Shown here piece by piece: positions 1 to 11,268 of a stretch of 64,000 nt of DNA. Within the stretch, counting starts at the first letter, position 1. The number at the start of each line of letters is the position of its first letter. Made by a program: the position numbers and the translations under genes. A model generated the notes under the pieces. That model made no database searches, was not told the origin of the DNA, and worked only from the letters and a program-made list of their open reading frames with translations. The stretch is from Huiozyma naganishii CBS 8797. Taxonomy: Eukaryota > Ascomycota > Saccharomycetes > Saccharomycetales > Saccharomycetaceae. The stretch spans positions 248,001 through 312,000 of the forward strand of contig NC_035924.1 of NCBI RefSeq assembly GCF_000348985.1, read 5' to 3'.

Positions 1-2
1 AT

Positions 3-3000
3 GAGTATACTTTTAAAACACACTTCGAAATGACTCTAGTTACTGGATGTTCTTTGTTGGAACACGTACTAGCTTCCAAAAATGCTATCGAAATGCTGGC
101 CAAAACCACTAATATCCGAGGCATTATACAGTTCGATGTTAATGAAGTATACACCTTTGTGTCAACCAAATATGATTATTGGGTGGCCTTTATCCTTGAA
201 CCGCTACAGGATTTGTACACCAAAGATGTTTCATTATTTCTTGAGGAGTTAAGCACAGAACGATCAATATTGGAGGAAAATTCGGATAACTGCAAAGTCC
301 TCCAAATTGTTGGAAAATCGGTTGAGATCATAAATAAAAATCAGAAACTGAAGAAGGATAGGGAATTAAAATGCAGCCTATTTTTAAAATTCCAACAACT
401 TCTGTCAAAAACTAATTCCAGATTCCCTAGCAACTTTATCTACTACGATCAGATTGAAGGTGCTTGCTGTATGCTGGATCAGAGTATTGTCCGTCAAACA
501 CATTTTTTAGAAAACAATAAAGACGAGATTTTACAAACTATAACATCCACTGCAAGTAATCTAATGGAACTGAGAAATACATTTGTGGAAGATTGGGTTG
601 AGCTGAAAAAGGAGATGGATTCCTTTGAGCCACACAAAGCACTACATTGCATTTCATTGCGTAAACTCGAATTACAGGAAATGGGTGCTTCGTTGACATT
701 GATTAAAGAAACAGCTGAGCTACTTAACCTTCCTTTGCCCTTAGACATTTCCTTTGATGGTTTACTAAATGAGGTTAGAATATTTAAAGACGTCTGGATG
801 AGCATTAGGAAGATGTGGGAAGAGATAAACGATCAGTTACAGACCAAATGGGGTAATGTATCTATACCATATACCATCCAATTGCTGCAACGAGTTTCCC
901 ATAACCTGAAACAATTAACTGGGTTATCTAGCGGCTCCTCCGTAGTGGCTAGTTTGACCAAAAGGGTGTTCGATATTTTAGACACCCGGGATATTTTGGA
1001 GCTTCTTAAGGGTCCTTCAATAAAGTCCAGGCACTGGAAAATTTTATTTCGTGATTTCAGTTTTGGTTCCAGGACAGATGATTACATTTTGAAAGACGAG
1101 GCTTTCTCTTTCCGTGAAGTTTTGGGTCTGCGCCTCGCAACCAACAGAAATGCCATTATGACTGTGATTGAAAATTCTGAAAAAGAGTATGTTATAGAGA
1201 AATCATTATCGAGAATGCAAAAGTACTGGGAGAAAACAATGCTCATTTGCAAAGTTCATCCTTCTGGTCTGAAACTTGTGGGTCAATGGTCTGATATACA
1301 AGAATCGTGTAAAGAGGGCCTAGAGGAACTATCTTCCATTAGAAATTCACCGTATAGCAAATTATTCGAAACCTCTCGTTTAGAGTGGGAGACCAAATTG
1401 AATTTGTTTTTGAGCATTTCTTTAACTTGGATGGACGCTCAATCTTTTTGGTTGGATCTCTATGGAGTTCTGGGCAAAAATGGTACACTTTCCAAACTAT
1501 CGCCGTTAGAAGCTTCCAAATTCAACATTTTGTCAAGAGACTTCAAAGAACTGTCGGAGAGGGCATTTTCCTTGCAAAGGGCTATCGATGTTGTCGCGAT
1601 ACCAAATCTTCCAGATTCCTTCAAAAAGATTTTACATTCTCTTTTAGCCATAAAAACATCTTTGAAGGTTTTTCTTGAAGGTCAAAGGAAACAATTTCCC
1701 CGTTTTCATTTCATTGGTGACGAGGACCTTCTAAAAATAATTGGTGCTTCCACGGATATTAACGTCATTTCACAATATATACCCAAAATGTTTACAAGCA
1801 TCAAATCATTACAAATGTCGGACAGTCATTTAATTTCTTTTACCTCAATGGAAGGTGAGGTGATAAATTTGAAAAATCCAGTTAAAGTTGAGCTAGATAA
1901 TCAACTTCACGAATGGCTGTCCCACTTTGCTCAAGAGGTTCAATTGACAATTGAAGGTGGATTAAAGAGCTGTCTCTCGGAAGTCTCAAATTGTGAAGCA
2001 TTTGACATGCTGATAACCAAACATGCGTTTCAGGTTGTCTTATTGACTTTTCAAATAACCATGACTAGGGAACTTGATACAGCTATTCAAACTGTCGAAT
2101 TTTTGAAGGCCAAGAATATAATACAGGAGACAGTCAATGCTTTTGGAGTCGTGTTAAAATCAGGATTGAGCGCTTTAAACAGAAGAAAAATTGAAGCCTT
2201 TTACAACGAGATACTCCATTTTTGTGACATCATTGAGAAGCTAACAAATGAAGACGATACCACAAGAAGAAGTCTTTACTGGCACAGATGCCAAAGGTTT
2301 TACTACGATGCCAAAATATTGAATCCCCTTTCCCGTGTTACGGTTGTACAATGTGGATACACCAATCAATACGGATTTGACTACATTGGTGTCCCTGAAA
2401 GACTAGTATATACACCGGTATTAATGGACTCTTTTGCGTTTCTTACGGGTGCTCACGGGCAAAAAATGGGTGGCTCTTTTTTTGGGCCTGCCGGGACTGG
2501 TAAGACAGAGACAATAAAAGCATTAGGACAGAATCTTGGAAAAGTGGTTATTGTGTTCAACTGTGATGATACGTATGACTTTAATACTGTTTCCAGACTC
2601 TTGCTTGGGGTTGCACAAATAGGGGCATGGGGCTGTTTTGACGAATTTAATAGACTGGAACAGAAGGTATTGAGTTCTTCTGCCGTTAATTTGGAAATGA
2701 TACAGAAGGGGCTTACTGACTCCTTACCGAATATTGATATAATGGGAATGAGCAGTCCACTACATCCACAAACTGCAATTTTCATTACTCTCAACCCAGA
2801 ATACCAAGGTCGTTCAGTGCTTCCTGAAAATCTGAAAAGAAAATTTCACGAATTTTGGATCGGCGCTCCCGAGCAACGTTATATTGCAAGTTCTATTCTT
2901 CAATTACTAGGTTATGTTGATGCAGAAAAGAATGCAGATAGGATAGTAACGCTGTTTGATTGCCTTAAAAAAAAATGCAGCCCGCAAAGACATTACGATT

Positions 3001-6000
3001 TTAGTTTGAGAACGCTAAAGAGGGTCCTTAAGAATTGTTCGAAATATAAGGATGAGAGCTATAGCAGTGATGACATATTAGTGACAAGTTTGAGTGAGAT
3101 AATCTTGCCCACACTAAACGTCTCAGATGCAACCTTATTCCAGGAGTTGATAAATGAGATATTTGGCTCATCTAGTATGCTCAATGCGGACCAGAATTTA
3201 ATTGAGGTTCTTGAGAGTATCTGTAAATCTGAGTTTCTATTACCAACTAAAAACTTTGTACAAAAGTGCGTTCAACTGTATGAAATTACTAAAACTCAGC
3301 CTGCAGTTATATTAGTTGGGAAGGCTGGGTCGGGGAAAACTGAAACCTGGAAAACTGTTCTAGCCGCAAAATCAAAAATTGAACATATCCAGAACGTTCC
3401 TTATATCATTGACTCAAAGGTTTTGTCTAAGGAGGAGCTCTATGGCTCTCTCAACCGCGCTACTCTTGAGTGGAAAGATGGTATATTTACTTCTATTATT
3501 CGGGCGAACCAGAATAAAAGCGCACTTGATCCTGATAACCCGAACGTGTGGATTGTGCTAGATAGTGACATGGATCCCTCTTACTCAGAAACAATTAACA
3601 GTGTACTTGACGATAACAAAATATTGACTTTGCCCAACGGAGAAAGACTGCCAGTGCCGTCCAATGTTCGATTTATTTTTGAAACATCAGAGTTAATTCA
3701 CGCTACACCAGCAACTATTACGCGGTGTGGTCTCATATGGTTCTCAGAACCAAATTATTTACTCTACGACCATTTCTTGAATACGCTGGATAAGCATTTT
3801 TCCGAGTTTCAAGACACAATCAACATACCCATATCCTTTTTTGAAGACTCATTCTTCAGGATTAAAGCTATTTTGAATGGCACAATGTGGGGAAAGATGA
3901 TTGAAAGATACACTGCAATCGAAGAGCATATCATGGAAAATAACCTTGTTGGGATAGTTTCAGCAATCGTCACAGCCCTCTCTTCTTTTTTAGTCGACCA
4001 TTACAGTACTTTGGCGAAGTTTGATTTGAAAAGGAGGGATGAAGTGCTTTCGTTAAAATTGCAACAAATCATAATCACATTTTTTGGAGGCGACTGCTAT
4101 CGAACTTCCCAGGATGAATTTTCTACATCTATCATGGAGATATTTCAAACCACGCCAGAGAGAATAGATCCTCGCGAGATCATCTTGTCAAAACAAAATT
4201 TGGATGTCCTTCCTTTGTCTTCACTAGTCCCGAAAGTCGATTTAAATTCATGCGATATACTGAGACCTGATATTATTATTCCAACACCCGATACTGTACG
4301 CCAGAAAGACGTATTTTTCGACTTACTGAAAAGTGGTACTTCTATAATTTTGTGCGGGCCGCCTGGTGCTGGGAAGACGATGATAGTGAATGACACGCTG
4401 CGAAATTCGGATTTTTTCTTTGTTGTTGGAATGAACTTTTCTAAAGAAACGAGTGTTCGTGATGTTCTAAGAGTACTTGAAAGATTCACGGTTTATATAC
4501 CAAATTCAATAGGGTATACCCTCCAACCAAGCTCAATATCGAGGGATTTGGTATTTTTTTGCGATGAGATAAATTTACCAGCATTAGACTCATACGAATC
4601 GCAGCCTGTTATTCTGTTTTTGAGACAGCTTATTGAGAAAAAAGGTTTTTGGTTAACCAATGATAACAAATGGGTAAATCTTGAGCGCATTCATGTGATA
4701 GGCGCCTGTAATCCACCAGGTGACCCTGGGAGAGTTCCTTTGACCCAAAGAATGACACGTCTGACCTCTGTGATGTATTTTGATTACCCGAATCAAGCTT
4801 CATTAGAATGCATATACAGTACCTATTACAATGCTGTATTTACATTGGTTCCTACCCTGAAAGGTTTTGCAAAAGATTTCAGCAAAGCTTCTATTCACTT
4901 GTACAACGAGTGCAAAAAGACATTCAGTCCAAAAAAATATTCTCACTATATATTGACTCCAAGAGAATTGACACGATGGGTTAAGGGGTTTTATCACGGT
5001 ATTTCCAACGGTCCCATCCATACTTTAACTACTATACTTCGACTGTGGGCATATGAATCGTGGAGGATATTTGGCGACAAGTTAGTGAGTACTATCGAAA
5101 AGCAAATGTTTGAGAAGCTGCTTCACAGTACGCTTTCGATACACTTTCCAGATTGCCCAGTTGGAAATATCGAATCAGAGGCTTTACTCTTTTCATCCTG
5201 GTTTACGTCTGAATACACTGAAGTTTCAAAGGAAGAATTATGGAGTTTTGTAGCCCAAAGATTTCAAACATTTTGCGAAGAAGAGTCCGACGTACCTGTC
5301 GTAATACATAGTTCCATGCTGGATCATATTCTTCGGGTGGATAGGATTTTACGCAATTCTCAGGGACACGGTATGCTAATCGGGCCACCTAGGACTGGTA
5401 AAGCCACTGTCACGAAATTTGTTGCTTGGATCAATGGTTACAAAGCAGTCCAACCTTTGATGCATAGAAAGTACACGTTAGGCGATTTTGATGATTTTCT
5501 AAGGGATGTCTTATTGAAGTGCTGTGTGGGAGAACAAAGGATTTGTCTGCTAATTGATGAATCAAATATATTGGAAAGCTCGTTTTTAGAAAGAATGAAT
5601 ACTTTACTGGCCAATTCAGATATACCAGATCTATTCCAAGGGGATGAATTTGAGAAGTTGATGATGGAGCTTACCAAAAAGATAAATTTTCTTGGTCTCC
5701 TAATTGAAACTTATGAAGAAAAATACGAATGGTTTGTCAACTCCATTTCAAAGAATTTACATGTTATTTTCACGGTGTCTGATCCGTATGCTTCGAATAA
5801 ACTATCGTCGCCCGCTTTATTCAATCGTTGCGTCATAAATTGGATGGGACCGTGGGACTTAAAGACACGTTTTGCCGTTGGTTCTGGACTAATCAAACAC
5901 GTTCCAATAAACTTCAAAGAACATAAGCTACCAAATTCAGACAAGAGTTGGATACTACCATCAAAGTGTGCATCGTTTTACGACGTTCTGCTGAACATAA

Positions 6001-9000
6001 TGATATCATTTGATGAACAATTTGATTCTGACATTGTACATGTTGGGGGATCACCGTGTTATCTGGTTGATACACTGAATATTTTTAAAACTATTTGTGA
6101 GAAAAGATACCTTTTACTTTTGGAAAAGGGGAGATTTGTTTCTATTGGATTGGAAAAACTAAACGAATCAGTCCTCAAGGTGAAAGCTCTGAGTAAAAAA
6201 TTGGGTGAAAAAAAGGAAGAACTACAGTTAAAGGAAAGTGAGTCTAGGAAAACACTGGATATGCTCTTAGAGCAGCAAAATGAATCAGAAAGGAAACAGG
6301 ATGTGACCGATGACATAAAAAAAATATTACTTGTGCACGAAAAAGAAACAAGGGAGAGTTATGAAACAATAGAACGTGATCTCCGAGCTATTGAACCTAC
6401 TGTTATTGATGCGCAAAATGGTGTGAAGAATATAAAAAAACAGCATTTGACTGAAATAAGATCAATGAATAACCCTCCTTCCTCCATAAAAATATTAATG
6501 GAAGCAGTATGTTTGGTTTTGGGTTTCGATTTTCATTCCTGGCGTGAAATTCAGTCTTTCGTCCGTAAAGACAGTTTCATTTATGACATTGTGCACTACG
6601 ATGCTGCCACGATGATGACTCCTCAGATTAGATTATTCATTGAGCAGACATATTTTTCTCAGGATAAGTTTACATATGAGGTTATCAATAGGGCCAGTAA
6701 AGCTACTGGTCCCTTATTCCAATGGGTTCGTGCACAAGTAAAGTATGCTAGTGTTTTACAGAGTATTGGACCTTTGAGAGAAAGTTCGAGAAAGGCTGAG
6801 GAAGACATGATGCATGCTCGAGCTAGACTTTTAGCAGCAGAAGAAATGGTAGAAGATCTAAAGCAGAATGTTGAACAGTTAAAAGGTAAGTATAGCAGCC
6901 TTATCAGAGATACAGAATTGATAAAGTCGGAGTTGGAGAAAGTAGAGGGCGACTTAGGACGATCGGTGGCATTAGTTGAGAAACTTGCTTCAGAAAAATA
7001 TAGGTGGAGAGCCAATACCCAGTTATTTAAGACAGAAAGAAACCAACTTATTGGAAATGCTATTATCTCCTCAATTTACACAACGTACTTCGGACAGATT
7101 GATGAAAAAAGGAGGCACAAAATGATTAAATACCTATTTGCTACCATGAGGGACTGTAATGTAGAATATGATGCGAACTACATGTACAGCAAGTACGATA
7201 TTTCACCAGTTGAAAGCGCGAAATGGATGGAATGCGGTTTACCCCACAACGACTTTTACATTACTAACTTTCACCTTCTTATAAACTCTGTTACCCAAGT
7301 GCCTTATTTTCTAGATCCCTCTGGTGATATAATAAAAGTGTTGTCTTCTTTGTTCCAATCAAATTTGGTTATCATAAGCTTTGTGGAAACTGGTTTTGTC
7401 AAACGATTGGAAAATGCGGTGAAATTTGGTGCATCTGTCTTAATTAAAGATGGTGAGTTTTTTGACCCGATTATCAGTAAGCTCATAACTTTCGAGCATA
7501 AGAAAATCGGTGGGAAAGAAGTTGTGAGAATAGGTAATCATGATGTTGACGTATCCCCTGGGTTCAGGCTCTTCATTCACTCACGGGATGTCAATTCCCC
7601 GCTACCGCTATTTTTAAAAACTAGAGTTCGGCTGATCGATTTTTCAGCAACAAAAGGTAACATCGAAGTCCAAGCTGTCCATACTGCCTTATTCAATGAA
7701 AATTCAGAAATACAAACGAAGCGAGATAAACTGGTGAAAGTAAATGACGAGTATAGAATAAGACTGAGCCATTTGGAGAAATTGCTTTTGCAGGAACTAA
7801 ATAGCACCGAGGGGAATATCTTGGACAATACGAATTTGGTCACTACCTTGGAGAATATAAAGAAGGAGTCTGATGGAATTAACGCAAAATTGAAAGAATC
7901 TACAAATTTTATGGAAGAGTACATGCACCTGTTTGATGAGTATTCGATATTGGGGCACCATTGCATCCAGGTTTATTCAATTATAGAAGCGCTTTCAAAG
8001 TTTCATTGGTTTTATGAAACCCCAATTTGGCAATTTATGGAGTGCTTTGAAGCTGTGTTCCGAACGAAACAGTCGACGAACAGTTCAAGGCCACAACGGA
8101 TTTCCCAACTCACCGAGCACTTTTACAAAGAAATTTATTCTAGAATTTCGGTCACCTTTGATCAAAGAACAAGGAAAGTGTTTGCTATTGTGCTTTACCT
8201 GTCTTATTGGTTTTCTACTAATGATCTACCTAGTAAAGTTTCCCTAAACAGGATACTGGACATTCTAAGAACAGGGGATATAACAGACAGTGGTGCTGAC
8301 TTAGGGGAATATTTGCTACAAACGAACTCTGAGGATCTTCAAGAGTTGGCAACAATGTGGAAGAACGGCAACCTCACAGCTCTGTTTGATAAATTCCAAT
8401 CATTTTTTGGGAATGAGACCAGACTTGAAACAATGATGCAATATCATAAGAACCTTGGTTTAATTATGGCAAACAAAGATGAATTGGATGGCTCTTCTAA
8501 ATTTGAGAATACTGCACATAGAACAAAACAAAAACTGACTACGATACCGCTAGGATCTGTAGAGAGCACAGAGTATGCAGAGAAGATGTTGAATCAGGGC
8601 CAAAAATCTGGAACCTGTATTTTATTGCAGAATTTGCAATTTTCGATGGATTGGGTGAACTCCTATCTAGTGACTGAATGCAGTTCTTTACAAGGCGACA
8701 ATGCGGATAACACCAAGGCTCTTTTCATGACCTGTAATTTTTCAAGTCAAGAGTTGCCAGCACCGCTACTGCAGACATGTTACAAGTATGTCTTTGAAGA
8801 GGAGTCAAATGTCTTAGAGATGGTGAAGGAGTACTGGTTCAATGAGTCGTACACGTCAAAATCGGAAGCTCACGTTGGCGAGTTTTACTACTACAAGTAT
8901 TTCTTAACGTGGTTACACGCCATTATCACAGGTAGAAACAAGCTGGCGCCGTTTGGATTCTCACGGAAATACGATATCACTGACACTGCATACAACACAT

Positions 9001-9437
9001 GTCTGAAGTTCCTAGATAACCTATTGGAAAGCATTTCTGATCGAAACGTTTTCGTTCAGTTATTACAGTTTTTCGCCGATACTATAGTATATGGGGGGAA
9101 GATAAGTGACGTACGAGACAGGACCATTTTGAAGGATATATGTCAGCAGGTATTCCATGGCACGCACCACCAGAATGATACATTGGCAGCACACGCCGTC
9201 AAAACGGGGGTTACACCGATAAAGATACTACAAGGAATGTCTTTCCCCAAGATCACCGACAATTTCATAAACAAACCGACGATAGATGGCATGCTGGGCG
9301 GCATAGAACTTGCCCCCAATGCAGCGAGCAGCTGGTTGGGAATCCCGCAGGAGGAAATCCAGGAGCACCAGCGGCAGCAGTTGCAACAGGTGCTGAACAT
9401 TGCTCTGGATACGTTCCGATACACTGCCATCGTGTAG
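3..9437 (+). CDS. DYN1: Dynein heavy chain, 5' end cut by window edge
   Basis: This is the motor subunit of cytoplasmic dynein, which walks toward microtubule minus ends and in yeast pulls the spindle into the bud neck. The frame is open to the left edge with no start, so 3144 residues are visible against about 4090 in S. cerevisiae; most of the tail is missing. Numbering from base 3, P-loops are seen at about residue 828 (AAA1, GPAGTGKTE), 1106 (AAA2, GKAGSGKTE), 1452 (AAA3, GPPGAGKTM) and 1794 (AAA4, GPPRTGKA). The AAA1 Walker B (CFDEFNRL) and AAA3 Walker B (FFCDEINLP) are intact. Two heptad-rich stretches, roughly nt 6130-6400 and 6780-7000, are the antiparallel stalk, with the microtubule-binding tip between them. 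The oddity is Ala in place of Thr/Ser in the AAA4 P-loop. In S. cerevisiae DYN1 also neighbours YSR3. Confidence 0.98.
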   Translation, partial: EYTFKTHFEMTLVTGCSLLEHVLASKNAIEMLAKTTNIRGIIQFDVNEVYTFVSTKYDYWVAFILEPLQDLYTKDVSLFLEELSTERSILEENSDNCKVLQIVGKSVEIINKNQKLKKDRELKCSLFLKFQQLLSKTNSRFPSNFIYYDQIEGACCMLDQSIVRQTHFLENNKDEILQTITSTASNLMELRNTFVEDWVELKKEMDSFEPHKALHCISLRKLELQEMGASLTLIKETAELLNLPLPLDISFDGLLNEVRIFKDVWMSIRKMWEEINDQLQTKWGNVSIPYTIQLLQRVSHNLKQLTGLSSGSSVVASLTKRVFDILDTRDILELLKGPSIKSRHWKILFRDFSFGSRTDDYILKDEAFSFREVLGLRLATNRNAIMTVIENSEKEYVIEKSLSRMQKYWEKTMLICKVHPSGLKLVGQWSDIQESCKEGLEELSSIRNSPYSKLFETSRLEWETKLNLFLSISLTWMDAQSFWLDLYGVLGKNGTLSKLSPLEASKFNILSRDFKELSERAFSLQRAIDVVAIPNLPDSFKKILHSLLAIKTSLKVFLEGQRKQFPRFHFIGDEDLLKIIGASTDINVISQYIPKMFTSIKSLQMSDSHLISFTSMEGEVINLKNPVKVELDNQLHEWLSHFAQEVQLTIEGGLKSCLSEVSNCEAFDMLITKHAFQVVLLTFQITMTRELDTAIQTVEFLKAKNIIQETVNAFGVVLKSGLSALNRRKIEAFYNEILHFCDIIEKLTNEDDTTRRSLYWHRCQRFYYDAKILNPLSRVTVVQCGYTNQYGFDYIGVPERLVYTPVLMDSFAFLTGAHGQKMGGSFFGPAGTGKTETIKALGQNLGKVVIVFNCDDTYDFNTVSRLLLGVAQIGAWGCFDEFNRLEQKVLSSSAVNLEMIQKGLTDSLPNIDIMGMSSPLHPQTAIFITLNPEYQGRSVLPENLKRKFHEFWIGAPEQRYIASSILQLLGYVDAEKNADRIVTLFDCLKKKCSPQRHYDFSLRTLKRVLKNCSKYKDESYSSDDILVTSLSEIILPTLNVSDATLFQELINEIFGSSSMLNADQNLIEVLESICKSEFLLPTKNFVQKCVQLYEITKTQPAVILVGKAGSGKTETWKTVLAAKSKIEHIQNVPYIIDSKVLSKEELYGSLNRATLEWKDGIFTSIIRANQNKSALDPDNPNVWIVLDSDMDPSYSETINSVLDDNKILTLPNGERLPVPSNVRFIFETSELIHATPATITRCGLIWFSEPNYLLYDHFLNTLDKHFSEFQDTINIPISFFEDSFFRIKAILNGTMWGKMIERYTAIEEHIMENNLVGIVSAIVTALSSFLVDHYSTLAKFDLKRRDEVLSLKLQQIIITFFGGDCYRTSQDEFSTSIMEIFQTTPERIDPREIILSKQNLDVLPLSSLVPKVDLNSCDILRPDIIIPTPDTVRQKDVFFDLLKSGTSIILCGPPGAGKTMIVNDTLRNSDFFFVVGMNFSKETSVRDVLRVLERFTVYIPNSIGYTLQPSSISRDLVFFCDEINLPALDSYESQPVILFLRQLIEKKGFWLTNDNKWVNLERIHVIGACNPPGDPGRVPLTQRMTRLTSVMYFDYPNQASLECIYSTYYNAVFTLVPTLKGFAKDFSKASIHLYNECKKTFSPKKYSHYILTPRELTRWVKGFYHGISNGPIHTLTTILRLWAYESWRIFGDKLVSTIEKQMFEKLLHSTLSIHFPDCPVGNIESEALLFSSWFTSEYTEVSKEELWSFVAQRFQTFCEEESDVPVVIHSSMLDHILRVDRILRNSQGHGMLIGPPRTGKATVTKFVAWINGYKAVQPLMHRKYTLGDFDDFLRDVLLKCCVGEQRICLLIDESNILESSFLERMNTLLANSDIPDLFQGDEFEKLMMELTKKINFLGLLIETYEEKYEWFVNSISKNLHVIFTVSDPYASNKLSSPALFNRCVINWMGPWDLKTRFAVGSGLIKHVPINFKEHKLPNSDKSWILPSKCASFYDVLLNIMISFDEQFDSDIVHVGGSPCYLVDTLNIFKTICEKRYLLLLEKGRFVSIGLEKLNESVLKVKALSKKLGEKKEELQLKESESRKTLDMLLEQQNESERKQDVTDDIKKILLVHEKETRESYETIERDLRAIEPTVIDAQNGVKNIKKQHLTEIRSMNNPPSSIKILMEAVCLVLGFDFHSWREIQSFVRKDSFIYDIVHYDAATMMTPQIRLFIEQTYFSQDKFTYEVINRASKATGPLFQWVRAQVKYASVLQSIGPLRESSRKAEEDMMHARARLLAAEEMVEDLKQNVEQLKGKYSSLIRDTELIKSELEKVEGDLGRSVALVEKLASEKYRWRANTQLFKTERNQLIGNAIISSIYTTYFGQIDEKRRHKMIKYLFATMRDCNVEYDANYMYSKYDISPVESAKWMECGLPHNDFYITNFHLLINSVTQVPYFLDPSGDIIKVLSSLFQSNLVIISFVETGFVKRLENAVKFGASVLIKDGEFFDPIISKLITFEHKKIGGKEVVRIGNHDVDVSPGFRLFIHSRDVNSPLPLFLKTRVRLIDFSATKGNIEVQAVHTALFNENSEIQTKRDKLVKVNDEYRIRLSHLEKLLLQELNSTEGNILDNTNLVTTLENIKKESDGINAKLKESTNFMEEYMHLFDEYSILGHHCIQVYSIIEALSKFHWFYETPIWQFMECFEAVFRTKQSTNSSRPQRISQLTEHFYKEIYSRISVTFDQRTRKVFAIVLYLSYWFSTNDLPSKVSLNRILDILRTGDITDSGADLGEYLLQTNSEDLQELATMWKNGNLTALFDKFQSFFGNETRLETMMQYHKNLGLIMANKDELDGSSKFENTAHRTKQKLTTIPLGSVESTEYAEKMLNQGQKSGTCILLQNLQFSMDWVNSYLVTECSSLQGDNADNTKALFMTCNFSSQELPAPLLQTCYKYVFEEESNVLEMVKEYWFNESYTSKSEAHVGEFYYYKYFLTWLHAIITGRNKLAPFGFSRKYDITDTAYNTCLKFLDNLLESISDRNVFVQLLQFFADTIVYGGKISDVRDRTILKDICQQVFHGTHHQNDTLAAHAVKTGVTPIKILQGMSFPKITDNFINKPTIDGMLGGIELAPNAASSWLGIPQEEIQEHQRQQLQQVLNIALDTFRYTAIV

Positions 9438-9888
9438 TGGAAGAGGCCCGTGCCTTTCAGCCCTTCCATTACAGGCACGTGGAAGCTTCCCGAAAGGGGA
9501 AATTCCATTCTTCTCTTTGAGTGCCTGCATTTATATGTACGAAAACGGAAAAACGGCTTGTTTTTTTTCTTTCTTTTTTTTGCGTCGATTTCCGTTTTTG
9601 GAAAACGGTTTCCTCGAAGCTTTTATTTCTTTTTTCTTTTTTGTTTCGAGTTTTTTTTGCTTGTTGTGACACGAGAAGAGAATGCTTTTGATTACATATA
9701 CATCTAAGTGGTCTTGTATCTTATACAATTCCTTTGGGGCAGACCTGGTAAGTAGTGTAAGCGTTGGAGTCTGTGCACTTTCATTGATTGTATTTTTGAG
9801 AGTTTGTTGGTACTGTGATTGATTCTGATTTCAGTGCAGTTTCAAATAAAATAACACAGGCAAATACGGTAAACGTACTGCTGCAGCA
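9438..9888. other. Intergenic gap DYN1-YSR3
   Basis: This tandem gap holds the DYN1 3' region and the YSR3 promoter. It has long T-rich runs at about 9560-9660. An 8-bp inverted repeat (AAAAACGG at 9549-9556, CCGTTTTT at 9592-9599) lies close to the DYN1 end and may belong to its 3' UTR. I see no supportable gene. Confidence 0.6.
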
Positions 9889-11088
9889 ATGACTGAGACT
9901 ATGGAAATTGTGGAGGAGAAAGAAACGAGGGTCAGCAAGAACAGCACTGACGACCAGTTTTTGACGGACCCTGGGAACCATGGATCTGACCATTTCAAAA
10001 CGCGCATGTCTCGTTTCAGGTTTGCAACGAGAGAGTACATGACGCGATTCACGAATCACCAATCCGAGTATTTAGCCGGTTTACAGGCAAAGCACCAGAG
10101 TCATTTTGGCGACGTGTTTTTCCCCTACACTGCATTGCTTGGATCACACACTTTCTACGTTCTATTTCTGCCGATGCCCGTCTGGTTTGGCCACTACGAG
10201 TTGACAAGGGATCTCGTGTACATTTTGGGCTACTCGATCTACCTGAGCGGGTTCCTGAAGGACTATTGGTGCTTACCGCGGCCGAGATCCCCACCGGTGA
10301 AGCGTAGCACGCTGAGTGACTACACGGCGAAAGAGTACGGTGCCCCGAGCTCACATGCGGCGAACGCTACTGGAGCGTCAATTTACTTCCTGTACTGTAT
10401 TTGGGCGTGTGCACCCTTCTCACTCACTTACAAGATTCTGTTCACTTTACTGACCTGCTTCTACTACTTTTCGCTTGTCGTGGGGAGAGTATACTGTGGT
10501 ATGCACGGGATGCTCGATCTGACTGCAGGTATTGCGTGCGGTGTTGTGTGCGTCGCTGGCCGGCTGCTACTAAGCTACGTGTTTAGGGACTTCCGCAGCG
10601 GGGAGACGTGGTGGTTTCCCTTGGTCAGTGTCGCCGTTGGACTGACACTACTGTTCAAACACATCAGACCCATCGACGAGTGTCCCTGCTTCGTCGACTC
10701 TGTCGCCTTCATCGGTGTCGCCTCAGGGTACGAGTGTGGTGACTGGTTCCTCCAGAAGTTCCTCCCAATGCTGTCCTGTGGTGGGTACTCTACAGACGGG
10801 CCGATTGTACTGCTGAGACCCTTTGTGGCCGTGCCCGTCATCGTTCTGTGGAAGAACGTGATAAGTAAGCCACTCGTTTACAACGTATTCTTGAAAGTTA
10901 TCGGGTTCCCTGATGACAGAGCCACAGTGTTACAGAAGAGGGAACAAAAATTCAACGACCCCGTGTGCTCGCTGTACATCGGCGAACCCAAAATCGAAAT
11001 CGTCGGGAGATACATCATCTACGCTGGGATTCCAATTGCAACTACTGTTGTTTGTCCACTAGTCCTAAAACTAGTAGGTCTGGCGTGA
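9889..11088 (+). CDS. YSR3: Dihydrosphingosine-1-phosphate phosphatase, ER membrane
   Basis: This enzyme removes phosphate from long-chain base phosphates in the ER, so that exogenous or recycled sphingoid bases can enter ceramide synthesis. The 399-residue product is close to YSR3 (404) and LCB3 (409). All three parts of the PAP2 phosphatase signature are visible: KDYWCLPRP near residue 124, PSSHA near 153, and GRVYCGMHGMLD near 198-209, giving the catalytic His and Asp. Several hydrophobic spans follow. The ATG at 9889 begins a polar N-terminus typical of the family. The adjacent DYN1 and MRS4 match the chromosome XI order, so YSR3 is the positional name. Sequence alone does not separate it from its duplicate LCB3. 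Confidence 0.94.
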   Translation: MTETMEIVEEKETRVSKNSTDDQFLTDPGNHGSDHFKTRMSRFRFATREYMTRFTNHQSEYLAGLQAKHQSHFGDVFFPYTALLGSHTFYVLFLPMPVWFGHYELTRDLVYILGYSIYLSGFLKDYWCLPRPRSPPVKRSTLSDYTAKEYGAPSSHAANATGASIYFLYCIWACAPFSLTYKILFTLLTCFYYFSLVVGRVYCGMHGMLDLTAGIACGVVCVAGRLLLSYVFRDFRSGETWWFPLVSVAVGLTLLFKHIRPIDECPCFVDSVAFIGVASGYECGDWFLQKFLPMLSCGGYSTDGPIVLLRPFVAVPVIVLWKNVISKPLVYNVFLKVIGFPDDRATVLQKREQKFNDPVCSLYIGEPKIEIVGRYIIYAGIPIATTVVCPLVLKLVGLA

Positions 11089-11237
11089 GAAAGGAAAAAG
11101 AATACAAAGATCCCTCACGATACCAAGCACAGACGTAATCGCACGAACGAACCAATACTCGCTTTATCCATGCGTGCACTGCTTACAGCACACACCGGAC
11201 CCATATCACACTGCCATTTACACATACTTCGTATATA

Positions 11238-11268
<31 letters not shown>

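Noticed and set aside
9400..9707. Phe-rich + strand frames after DYN1
   Set aside because: They are translations of T-rich 3' UTR sequence.
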